Shown: piece by piece, positions 1-9,237 of the stretch
Layout: the number at the start of each line of letters is the position of its first letter
Position numbering within the stretch: the stretch's first letter is position 1
Origin: Rozella allomycis CSF55
Taxonomy: Eukaryota > Rozellomycota
DNA length: 64,000 nt
Assembly: GCA_000442015.1 (NCBI GenBank)
Contig: KE561079.1
Span: 1-64,000, forward strand
Direction of reading: 5' to 3'
The notes under the pieces: model-generated
What the model was told of the DNA's origin: nothing
Database searches by the model: none
The model's input: only the letters and a program-made list of their open reading frames with translations
Position numbers and translations under genes: made by a program

Positions 1-1987
1 CATAAGATTAAAACCAAGGTAAATTGATTCAAATGGTGTGAAAGGTTGTTACATCAGCGCAGTGGTCTCCCAATGGAAGATATGTTGTTTATGGGACAGA
101 GGAAGAGAAATTGTATTTTTATGATTTTGAAGAGAGGAGAGAATTGAATCAAATGAATTTTACGAAAATGGTTACAGGAATATCATGGAATTTGAATGAA
201 AACAAATTGGTTGTAACGACAAGGGCTGGAGAGATTGAATACATTAGTGAGCCAATTGTAATGATAACTGATGCTGATGCACCACACATAACATCAAGCA
301 GAAAAGCATTTCAGCCAATTGTTGATGATGATGACGATGATGAAGATTTAGTGGATGACAAAATGTTTTTGGATCATGAAGCGGATGATCTTGGCTTAGA
401 TGATGAAGATGATGTAGAATCTATTAAAGAAGAAAGACCAAAATCCATCCAAAGATTTGTGCCAGCCCCAATAAAGAAAATAAGACCATTCCAACCAAAT
501 CAAACCCCTGAAAAAGATTTTAAACTATTTTTAGATTACACGAATATTGGAATGATTGTTAAAAGATTAGAGTCGGATGGCACTTCAAACATAGATGTGC
601 TGTGCCACGATAGATCAGCAGCAAAGCCACAACATTTTTTCAATAACATGAATTTTGACAAGGGAAGGATTAGTGAACATGGAAGTTTATTTTCATCACC
701 ACCAACGAGTGAAGCTGGATCTATTNTTTTCATCACCACCAACGAGTGAAGCTGGATCTATTTTGCATTATAAATCATTTCAAGGATCCCAAAATGATTG
801 GTTGATTCAATACAAGACAGAGAGTGTTTTAGCTATAGCAATGGACGCTAGATTCTGTTATGCTGGTTTAAATGATAGATTTGTTTATGTGTTTTCATTT
901 GGAGGCAAATTTGTGAGAAAGTTTGGAATTGTTGGAGACATTGTTTCAATCTCTGCAAATAATTCATTTTTGATGGTTGTTTATCAGAAACAAAGTAAAT
1001 TTCATTAAAATTAAAATATAGATTCTGAAGTTTTGGAATTTACTTTGATTAATATGAACACAAAGAAGGTTTTATGTAAGCAAGAGATTTCTAATTTGTA
1101 TGAATTGAAATGGATTCAAGTGACTGACCAGGGTGTGCCATGTTTATATAATTCAAATGGAGAACTTTTACTACATTTTGGGCATTGTGGGTATTCCCCA
1201 ACAATCTTATTCAAAGAATCAACGTTGGGTCCCAATTGCTTTTCATGGCCAATCCAAGTTGATGGAAAAAGTTTAAAATACATTCTATGCAAAGTAAGAA
1301 AATCAAAATGATTTAAAGAAGAATATTCCATTTCCATATCCTTCAATGACGCCATTCATGGAACCAGTAGATTTAATTGAAACAATTAATTTTGAAGGAG
1401 ATACAGAAAATAATCCAAAGTAAGAAATTTCCAGTTCTATTTTTAGATTGTTGACAGATGAAATATTTCTAGATGAACTCAAATGGAGAAAAGAAAATGG
1501 TTTAATTGATGACGATGAAGATGAAATAGAAGATTTAGAAGCAATTGTTGACAAGGGTATCATTGAAACTATTCAATCTTCAATGATCAAAAACAAAACC
1601 AAGAGAGTTTTAGATCTCTGCTCTTTTCTTCACACTGAAAAATCCTTTAATGTGGCTTGTAGATTGGCTCATCATTACAACAAGGGTTACTTAATAGACA
1701 AAATTAATTCAATCAAAGATTTCAAATTGAGTCAAATGGAATCAAGTGAAAGTGAAGATGACCATGAAGAGGTAAACGATGATGAAGATGAATTGGTTCT
1801 CGTGGAAAGTCAGAAAGAAAACAGGAAACCTGAAATCTCTGAATCTCAAGTAGAGTCAAATAAAAATTCATTCGTTGATTTTCTGTCGCCTCAAAAGAAG
1901 AGAACTACTTTAAATCTTGAACCAGAAAACTCAAATGTAATCAAAAAGACAAAATCTCAATTAAATCCATTTTCAAGCAAGAAATAA
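1..1987 (+). CDS. CTF4: Ctf4/WDHD1 (AND-1) replisome adaptor, 5' end outside the window
   Basis: Ctf4/AND-1 is a trimeric nuclear hub that links the CMG helicase to DNA polymerase alpha and other clients. Visible exons are 1-18, 45-994, 1022-1293, 1319-1419 and 1447-1987, joined by GT-AG introns of 25-27 nt that all preserve frame. The first exons end the N-terminal WD40 propeller (SAQWSPNGRYVVYGT). An acidic linker follows, then the SepB-type second propeller (through about 1400), then a C-terminal helical bundle (from about 1447) and a charged tail. No HMG box is visible, as in fungal Ctf4 and unlike vertebrate WDHD1. An N at 726 is flanked by an exact 36-bp duplication. Removing one copy plus the N (37 nt) restores a single frame, so the break is assembly, not mutation. 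The 3' end is convergent with the PRKRIP1-like gene. Confidence 0.85.
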
Positions 1988-2056
1988 TTGAGGTATATTA
2001 ATTACTAGAATAAATTATTAAACAAAAATATTTATATTAATTTATACCGCTTCCAT

Positions 2057-2605
2057 TTAGTTGGGTGATTCTTCGGTAACTTTGTTACTCTCTTGATTCG
2101 TTTCATTCTCATTACATTTCTCTGCAGATTTGTTTTCTTCATTAGTTCCACTTTCTACTGTGGTTAAATCTTCTGGCTTTTTATTGTTTTCATTCCACAT
2201 CTTTTTCAAAATCTTCTTCTTTTCCCTTTTCGCTCTCTTCTTGCTAGTCTTTTCATCCAATTTACTCAAAGTCAGCTCTCTCTTCCTATCAAACTCAAAT
2301 CTCTGCTGCTCCACCTCTTCTCTATCTTCAATAGCCTTCAACCTCAAATACTCATCTCTCCTATTCTTCTTGTACCGTCCAACTCCAACCCCTCCCGTTA
2401 AATCAAGCTCCTGGAACTCTTCGGCGTATGTGTTCCTCAGTTTGCTCTTTTGCTTTTCTACTGGCTTGAAAAATTCAACGCGTTCGGGATGCGCTATCAT
2501 CTTTTCTATCTGCCGTTTGTGGACTGTGGTGGGATCGCCGCGTGCATATATTTCGTCCATTTTGAGTTTCTGATTTTTAAGAAAGACTGAAAGAGTTCGC
2601 AACAT
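2057..2605 (-). CDS. PRKRIP1: PRKRIP1-like (DUF1168) spliceosome-associated protein
   Basis: A single-exon gene for 182 residues. The core, from about residue 30 to 135, follows the PRKRIP1/DUF1168 pattern: an IEKMIAHPER-type start, then an EFQELDLTGGVGVG segment resembling the family's glycine-rich loop, then the YKKNRRDEY segment and a long, highly charged helix of Lys/Arg/Glu. In animals the family is nuclear and found in the catalytic spliceosome; that role is taken from the family, not from this sequence. The last 45 residues are acidic and low complexity. Met1 gives the longest product, but Met16 (MDEIYARGDPT) is an equally plausible start because conservation begins after it. Confidence 0.6.
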   Translation of the reverse strand: MLRTLSVFLKNQKLKMDEIYARGDPTTVHKRQIEKMIAHPERVEFFKPVEKQKSKLRNTYAEEFQELDLTGGVGVGRYKKNRRDEYLRLKAIEDREEVEQQRFEFDRKRELTLSKLDEKTSKKRAKREKKKILKKMWNENNKKPEDLTTVESGTNEENKSAEKCNENETNQESNKVTEESPN

Positions 2606-2841
2606 CTTAATTCAAGACTATATGATATTAAATGCTTTGTAAGTTACAAATCTAAATAATTAATAAATTAATAAATTGAAACAAATGCAAATAGGTCTGA
2701 AGGAGTGATTTCAACAAACACCATTTATTCAATTGTAATACAAGTGCTTTTAATACTTAATTTTGAACATTTAATATAAACCGTTTTATGGATTCTAGCT
2801 GAATTCACCACACTGTAAAATCTCAGTACCCCTGTCTAAAA

Positions 2842-3746
2842 ATGGAGCATGAAGAATATTTTCTTTCCATGATTGCTCTCGTTCCACCTGCCATCTACTT
2901 TAACGAAGAAAAAGAAACTGAAAATCTTCCACTATCTAATGCAGAAAAAAAGCAGCTCAAAAAGATAAAGCTGGATCCGGAACTACAAAAGAATACTGCA
3001 GATTTACTCAAAGAAAAAGAATCGGAAAATAACACAAAAACTGCTACTACATCAAATTTTACTCTAAGTGAACTCCAGGAAAAACTTCGGGTCAAGCTAG
3101 AGAGCATCAAAGTAAGCAGAAATGTTGATAGAAGCGTTGTGATGAATAGAAGAAAACAGCCAGTAATATTACATGCAAGATTTTAAAAGGAAAAGAAAAG
3201 AAAGGTTCAGAACAAGCAGTCCAAGGCATTTCCAGCTGAAAAGGAACAAACAAAGGCTCCCATTACCCCACCTAGATCACCCGTCACAGATGAAAATAAT
3301 GGTCCGATATTTAACAAGTTTGATTTTGGCAAAGACAAAAAGAAAAAGAACGTGGATCCGTTGACTGCACTGAGACGTTTGGAAAAGGAAAAGGAAAAGC
3401 TGAGCTCCATGGATCCAGAACAGGTACCATGCTGCTACTTTTCTAATTCTAGCTTGCAGGCGTCAAGGAGAAACAGCAGTGGCAAAAAGCAATGCAGAAA
3501 ATAAACGGAGAAAAAGTTAAGGATGACGAGGCTTTGTTGAAAAAGGCTATAAAAAGGAAGGAAAAGCAAAAGGAGAAGAGTTCAAAGTTGTGGAAAGAGC
3601 GAAAAGAATTGGTTGAAAAGCAGATAGCAGATAGACAAAAGAAGAGACAAGACAATATTCAGAAGAAGATTAATGATAGAAAAGATAGGAAACGCGGAAG
3701 AGCTGGTTTTGAAGGTGGAATGAAAAGAAAGAAGAATAAGAAATAA
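2842..3746 (+). CDS. SURF6: SURF6/Rrp14 nucleolar ribosome-biogenesis protein
   Basis: Three exons, 2842-3162, 3190-3423 and 3453-3746, with introns of 27 and 29 nt. The 27-nt intron is a multiple of three but carries an in-frame stop, so it must be spliced. SURF6/Rrp14 is a nucleolar protein of early 60S and 40S assembly. The C-terminal exon has the family signature: a KINGEKVKDDEALLKKAIKR core, then KEKQKEKSSKLWKER and a Lys/Arg-rich tail ending KRKKNKK. The N-terminal half is variable and charged, with an LxEKLRVKLESIK helix typical of the family. Its last coding bases may overlap, antisense, the 3' end of RRP15. Confidence 0.85.
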
Positions 3747-4213
3747 AAACATCATTTACATTTTTATTTATGATTTGATCATCTCCAAAAAGTTTTGTTT
3801 TGTGACTATTTTTTACAAATTTGTTGAAATTACGTTTGGTGTCTTTTTCCTTTGATTTTTCATCTGTACTTTTTTGTTGCTGCTTGATTGCATTGAATAA
3901 TTGAACAACTAAATATTGGGTTAAAATATTTTAGACTTACCTCCTTTGGTGGCTATTTTTCTCAAATGCTTCTCTTTATTTAAAGTCAGATCAGAAGGCA
4001 AAATATGACCTTTTTCTAATTTTTGTCTCTTTTCATTAGCAAGAGCTTTTCTCGCTTTTCGATCTAATTTCTCATCCTGCAGTCTTTGTTCGATAGATTT
4101 TTGATGAGCCAAAATAGGAACCTTTTAAAAGAAAAAAACTAACTAAATACCTCTTCTCTAACAGTTGTGTGTAAGATTTGACTGAATACGTTATCTTCTT
4201 TGGTTTTCTCCAT
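3670..4213 (-). CDS. RRP15: RRP15 ribosomal RNA processing protein
   Basis: RRP15 is a nucleolar factor needed for 25S/5.8S pre-rRNA processing. Reading right to left: exon 1 is 4213-4151, then a 29-nt intron, exon 2 from 4121 to 3938 approximately, then an intron of about 30 nt ending at 3909, then exon 3 from 3908. Family marks are VPILAHQKSIE, the DEKLDRKARKALANEKRQ helix and, across the second junction, the strongly conserved RKIATKG plus VVQLFNAIKQQQK block. No stop appears until TAA at 3672-3670, so the predicted C-terminus overlaps the last 77 nt of SURF6 antisense. An unrecognised last intron could shorten it. The start codon is only 11 nt from that of ZNHIT2 on the other strand. Confidence 0.8.
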
Positions 4214-4224
4214 CAGCCACCCAA
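4214..4224. promoter_or_regulatory. 11-bp gap between divergent start codons of RRP15 and ZNHIT2
   Basis: The ATG of RRP15 (minus strand, 4213) and the ATG of ZNHIT2 (plus strand, 4225) are separated by 11 bp. There is no room for two separate 5' UTRs, so the transcripts must overlap at their 5' ends or one gene must use an upstream exon or start. A shared, head-to-head promoter is the simplest inference. An in-frame extension of RRP15 upstream of 4213 exists but would run antisense through ZNHIT2 exon 1. Confidence 0.45.
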
Positions 4225-5360
4225 ATGAACCGCTGTAGAATGTAAAAAAGTTTTGTTTATTATAAAAGATGTATGAAAAATGAAGCTAAATATCATTGTC
4301 CTAGCTGCAATCTTCCATACTGTTCATCAGAGTGCTATAAAAATCAGGTACGCATTTATCACAAAATATACAGAATCATATGTCCTGCTCTGAAGAATTT
4401 TATAAACAGCAGATAAATAAACATCTTCCTTTGGTCGAAGGGAGTGATAAACAAAAGGTCATGGAAATGCTAAAGAGAGCAGAAGAAGTTTACGAAGGAT
4501 CAGGATCTGAATGTGATGAAGATGATATTGAAGAATGGTTTAATTCTCTTGATCTAAATAATAAAAATATTGAAGAATGGTGGGATTTGCTAACAGAAGA
4601 AGAAAAAATTATTTTCGCTAATGAAATGCAATCCGGCGCACCATCATTTCTGGAAGAATGGAAACCATGGTGGACAATAGTTCCTTTCCCTGAATCTAAA
4701 ATTGAAAAAACAACTATAGAACACGAGAAAATACCGAAAAGAGATATCAAATTAACACCANAAATACCGAAACGAGATATCAAATTAACGCCATTCGAAC
4801 AATTAACTAGTCGGAAACCAAGTCCTGCTCTGTGGTACAATTTAATAGAAATTCTGTAATTTTTATATTTGAGAAATCAATGATAGATATGCTTACGCCT
4901 ATATAAAAAGATTATACAATGGAGAATATGAAAACGAAGAAATGGCTGAAGGAATTTTGCAACTTTCAGTTGTATTAGGTACTTCAAAAGTCTTTGCATA
5001 TGAATCTGTACATGACGCATTCGAGCATTGCATTTACTCCTCTAACAATGTAATTATGATATCTAATGATAATTTAAGAATCCAGAATACAAAGTATCCA
5101 ATGTAGTTTCACAAAACACAATAACTCATGTTATGAAATTACTTTCACACCCAGATTTTGTGATTGCTTCGTTAAAAGATTTGTATGGAATCTTGGAAGA
5201 TGCAAAATTACGAAAAGAAGGACGACGAACAGCTCTGTTGGCTCTAAGGAAACTGGAATTCTATTTGTCATATATGAACACTTTAGATTTCTTTGAATTC
5301 TCTAAACATCTAAGGGACTTGCAGAGGTCGCATAAAACAAAAGAAGAAATCGCGTTATGA
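4225..5360 (+). CDS. ZNHIT2: ZNHIT2 HIT-type zinc-finger protein
   Basis: Five exons: 4225-4241, 4269-4347, 4374-4855, 4887-5049 and 5079-5360, with introns of 26-31 nt, all in frame. Exons 1 and 2 together make a complete zf-HIT finger (CRIC, then YHCPSC, then PYCSSECYK). The body matches ZNHIT2 with the acidic linker, the PALWYNLIEIL / YAYAYIKRLYNG junction and an armadillo-like C-terminus. ZNHIT2 binds R2TP/RUVBL and assists U5 snRNP and box C/D assembly in animals. An N at 4761 is flanked by 32-bp near-duplicates with two mismatches. The reading frame stays open through it, so the eleven extra residues are probably artefactual. Confidence 0.85.
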
Positions 5361-5377
5361 AAATAAAACAAATTTAT

Positions 5378-7343
5378 TTAAAGGTAGCCCAAAGCGGGAT
5401 CTTTTTGTTCTTGATCAAACATATCTTGTTGGGCTTGCAAAATAACTTCTGTGCCAGGAGTCATAATTGAGTTAACAACGTGCGCTGTGGGTGGCTCTAT
5501 GGATCCAATTTCTGAAGACATTCCAGTCTCTACTGATAAATCCATTCTAAACTTTTTCGCTTGATTAAAATTTGGAGTCGAAATCTCTTTTGGATTCGAC
5601 GCGTCAAAAGTTCCATCAGAATGAATAACAACGCTAGTCAATGAAGGGTCGCTGCTTGTAAGAATTTTCTCCAATAGAGAATCAATGACCAAAGAATGTA
5701 GTTCAATTTTCTCATTAGTGTAAGGCGACAATAAATTCAAAGCGTAACGATTGTGCATCAAGAAACCCAACAAGTCAAAGCATCTAATGTCATTCTCAGT
5801 AGCCACACGCACAGGAATAACCATTCTAACATTAGTAAACGGGCATATTAATGGAACATCTTGATTTTCTTTTACCAATTTTAAACTTTCGTCTTCAGGA
5901 ATTCTCTTTGAAGAAATTGTGGCGGCAACTTGCTCAATTGACAAGGGTTCAAACATTTGAATCACAAAAATATAATTACAGCAACACTGTTTAGCATTCA
6001 ACATCAACATATTTTTTCCAGTCTTTACAACAGATGACATGACAAGGGGATTATCTGTACCATAAACAGCAATCTTGTTATCCAATTTCACATGTACCAT
6101 GTGCTTTCTTTCAACCATAAACATTTGATCATTAGTAACAACGTGAAGATCAGTTGGCCACTCTATTGGGGGCAAAGAATCATTAATATTGTCTTTATGA
6201 CACGCGAAGAGTTTTATTGCTCTCTTTCCTTCTTTGATCATCATCATTTGCTCATCAGATATTTCAAATTCAAAAGTCACTTCAGTAGTTCCATGGGGCC
6301 ATGAAAAAGAAATCATTCGCTCATCAACAGGAAGTTCCATGAACATGCTCTTAGGATCCATTAATTCTGGATTAAACACCGGCGTGATTGGTGTTATGCA
6401 CTTATCTTCCCTAGATATAACTTCCCCGTAAATATCTTGTAGTATTCCTTTATCCTCCATACAGGAAGGTTTAAGAGAAGTCGACAAAGGACGCATGTTA
6501 TCCTTGTAAATCAAAACCATTTTGCTCAACTCCTTGAACCACTTTTTCAAATCTTCCGCATGGCTATGATCAGTGAACAAAGAAATATAAGCATAAACAA
6601 TTCTTAAAACATACCATCCGAGCAATAAATTATATCCTTTTTGAGGTGAAACTAGTCTAATAGTGCGCATGCACATGTGCAACACATCCTCCGTTTCTTT
6701 CATATACGCCCTTTGATCTTTACACCATCTACCTAATTCTAAAGCNCTTTGTCTTTAAATATTTTCCTTAATTAAACTCTCTGCAATAATTATCATTTTT
6801 GAGATGATATTCCTTTTCTTAGAAAGCTGATGTATATACGGACTGATTCCTTCAAGATAAGGGTTGTGAGTTTTATGGATTTAACGAGGCATAGTCTATA
6901 TTAGTAAGACTGTCANTTAACTCGGAATTGAGATACTGGAGTCTACGAATGTTATTTGCTACGATATCGTCTATGGCTGGATGCTCCACAAAGGATGGTG
7001 ACGGATAAATACTATTGTTTGCCGTTTGTTGCTCATACGCGTCGCTTGGAGTTGCTGAACTAGACATGTTTGAGTGGCTAGGTTGTGGCTGGCTAAAAAG
7101 GCTTTGTCTTTGAATATTTTCCTTAATTAAACTACTATGCAATAATTTTGTTTGTTGAGAGATATTATCTTTCTTTGAAAGTTGCGTATATACGGACTAA
7201 TTCCTTCAACATAAGGGTTGTGAGTTTAATGGATTTAACGAGGCATAGTCTATATTAGTCAGAGTCAGTGAAAGTGGTTNAATCAAACTTCTAAATAGCA
7301 TATCAATAGTCAATTGAGAACCTGATTTATTTGTTGAAGACAT
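5378..7343 (-). CDS. PIAS/Siz-family SUMO-ligase homologue with a zinc-less SP-RING; 5' part unresolved
   Basis: The solid part is 5378-6745. It has a PINIT-like domain (roughly 6400-6000: FEFEISDEQ, then a WPTDLHVV strand) followed by an SP-RING-like domain (about 5880-5690). The second domain keeps the family scaffold: ICPFTNVRMVIPVR, RCFDLLGFL and LVIDSLLEKIL. Where PIAS/Siz proteins have the zinc ligands Cys-x-His and Cys-x-x-Cys, this one has Glu-Asn-Asp and Ser-Pro-Tyr-Thr. SP-RING proteins are E3 ligases for SUMO, so a ligase role here is uncertain. The 5' part lies on three small contigs separated by Ns at 6746, 6916 and 7280. It contains a diverged 169-bp repeat, and the N-terminus is not reliable. 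A possible start at 7343 overlaps the COX6B stop. Confidence 0.6.
6747..6915. repeat. Diverged direct repeat, copy 1 (5' part of the PIAS-like gene)
   Basis: About 169 bp matching 7102-7271 at roughly 85% identity by eye, with small indels. The whole copy is bounded by single Ns at 6746 and 6916. On the minus strand both copies encode a LTNIDYASLNP segment followed, after a frame change that may be an intron, by HNPYxEGISPYI. This copy stays open further than the other. It is too diverged to be a simple overlap of contig ends and may be a second allele or a paralogous locus. Confidence 0.7.
7102..7271. repeat. Diverged direct repeat, copy 2
   Basis: The partner of 6747-6915, on the contig between the Ns at 6916 and 7280. 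It begins ctttgtctttgaatatt and ends near agtcagtg. About 186 bp of unique sequence rich in Ser/Gln codons on the minus strand separates the two copies. Confidence 0.7.
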
Positions 7344-7791
7344 TGTATAATGGGCGATTGAGTTTACGACCTTCTCCCAAATCAAAGTCTTCAATAAACA
7401 GTCCCTTCTCGAGCCATTCATCAAACATTTCAACCTATGTCTGCTTAAACATTACACTTACCCAGAAACCTGGACATGTAACTTTGACCCTCTTCTTAAA
7501 GAAATCGCATCCTTCAAAGTCTTCTCCCTTGGCCCTCACACACCTATGAAAATCAGTATAATAATTGTAGCAAGCTCTGTTATGGTTTGAATTGTAAAAG
7601 AATCGATCTGGAGCTTGAAATGAGGGTTGATATTCTCTTGTTCCTACCCACATTCGGCGGGGATACAAATGATTCAACAACCGGTTGAGCTCACTCAATT
7701 CAAAGGGACCAGTAGGGCCAATAACTATTCTGTCAGCTCCGATTGATTCCAAAGTGAGAGGTTCTTTTTCATCCGTCATTGCGTCGAACAA
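7327..7791 (-). CDS. COX6B: Cytochrome c oxidase subunit VIb (COX12)
   Basis: Two exons, 7791-7462 and 7434-7327, with a 27-nt intron. This intermembrane-space subunit joins the two halves of the complex IV dimer. Both twin-cysteine helices are present: a CX9C (CYNYYTDFHRC) and a CX10C (CDFFKKRVKVTC). They are followed by the family's CPGFWVE motif, which is rebuilt across the intron. The protein is about 145 residues, longer than the usual 80-90, because of about 65 N-terminal residues I do not recognise. A shorter product from Met47 (MWVGTREY) would be near normal size. The stop codon overlaps a possible start of the PIAS-like gene in another frame. Confidence 0.8.
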
Positions 7792-7921
7792 TTTACGAAA
7801 TTCCCCAAATTATTAATGTGGTGAGTAAACACGACTGATTTTACAAGATTTTGATTTATAACTTCAAGTTTCCGGTATTATAATTTCATATTGAAGTATG
7901 TCTTGAACTAAGCCTCTGAGA

Positions 7922-8680
7922 ATGAGTGAATTTTGGAAACAGGTAGGGGACAGCGATTATCATGTTTTGATAAATCTGAAAGAGTCGGCTTACACAATTC
8001 ACTTGACAAATTTTGTAGAGGTATGGCAGGAATGTTGCCATGAGAAAGATATTGAAACGAAAATTAAGGTGAGTTTACCGTTATGTTTAAAATCTAGGAG
8101 TTGATGCCATATATGAAAGCTACCGTTGAGAGTTTTTTACGATTACTAGGTGATGCGATAAAGAAGAAGGAACTCTGCATTGAAGCTGATGAAAAATCTC
8201 ATGACGATGACTTGGTTATGTTTATTCGAGAAGAAATGGAATTTTTTCAACTCCTGTGGCAGTTTAATTTCAAAAAAATTCAAAGTGCAGAAGGTGCTCG
8301 ATGGATTCGTGACAAAATAATTTGGCCCGCTATTTCTGTTTGTTGGCATCTTGACAATCACTCATCCGGAGACAAATCTCGCGATACTTCTTCAAAGATA
8401 CCTGTTTCGAAACACCATGACCTTTGCATCTTAAATTCTTTTGAAACAGATAATACTACCTCTTCACTTTCAGACGAAAAGCCTGAAAAAGTCATTGTTC
8501 AAATTGAAAGAAATAATCAAAGCCCGCCTGAAGAAGAAAAGTAAAATTATTTACCTTTGAGATAACAGAAATGATGAATTATGTAAACTGAAATCTGAAG
8601 CCGTGAAGAGAAAGCAAATAGAAGAAATGGAGAAATCAGAAAAGCCTAAAAAGCCAAAGAAACTAAAAAGATTAATTTAG
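7922..8680 (+). CDS. NHEJ1: XLF/Nej1-like non-homologous end-joining factor
   Basis: Three exons, 7922-8068, 8098-8540 and 8569-8680 (introns 29 and 28 nt), encoding 233 residues. XLF forms filaments with XRCC4 and joins Ku to bridge DNA ends. The N-terminal head (residues 1 to about 130) fits the family: AYTIHLTNFVEVWQE, a helical KELMPYMKATVESFLRLL stretch, a LLWQFNF strand and the WIRDKIIWPAISV start of the stalk. The middle is polar and probably disordered. The last 14 residues are SEKPKKPKKLKRLI, a basic-hydrophobic end like the Ku-binding motif (X-KBM) that terminates animal and yeast XLF. Assignment is by pattern, since this family diverges fast. Confidence 0.7.
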
Positions 8681-8791
8681 ATGTTCCAATAAAAATAAAT
8701 TTACTTCTTTTGGTCCCTTTATGCAAATTTGGGAGATTTCCAATTTCGATCACCTTCGATACAGTTACTGAGCCACATATTAGAATCGATC

Positions 8792-9194
8792 ATGACTAAG
8801 GGTGGGAAAAAGAACAGCATTACGCGAGTTGTCTATAAGGACAAGCATCATCACGGAACTCAGGAAGAGTTTTTTGTATTAGTTAATCCGGATTCTTTGG
8901 AGAAATGGAGAAAGGGTAAGTATAGTCCTTATGTAACATAGATAAAACAATTCCGCTTGTGGAAGTAGTAGAGTCTTTTGATGTCTTTACAATTGCCTCT
9001 GGTGGTCATACTGGTATTTCTGACCGACCAAGCAAACAAATGTTAGCGTAATGAAAAACTAATATTACTATAGTAAATATTTTGAGACCGAAAACACTAC
9101 TGAAATTATTCAAAAAATACTTCAGTCTGGTGAAGTTGTCAAAGGTGATGCAATTGATGGTGCTAGAGTTCATGGCATGGTAAATAGAGCATAA
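8792..9194 (+). CDS. RTC3: RTC3-like protein with an SBDS N-terminal (FYSH) domain
   Basis: Three exons, 8792-8915, 8942-9047 and 9074-9194, with 26-nt introns and about 116 residues. It matches the stand-alone SBDS N-domain family (yeast Rtc3/Hgh-type): TRVVYKDK, EEFFVLVNPDSLEKW, IPLVEVVESFDVF and GGHTGISDRPSKQML in order. The last exon gives the closing helix (TTEIIQKILQSGEV). The fold resembles the RNA-contacting domain of SBDS, but Rtc3's own function is poorly defined. The ATG at 8792 is preferred because homology begins directly after it; an in-frame upstream extension has no ATG. The gene is convergent with the secreted orphan at 9238. Confidence 0.75.
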
Positions 9195-9237
9195 TGCTCC
9201 ATGAATAAAAAATCTTCTCCGTTAGATATTAATTTAT

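Noticed and set aside
655-760. Frameshift mutation in Ctf4
   Set aside because: The shift equals the 36-bp duplicate plus the N. Removing it restores the frame.
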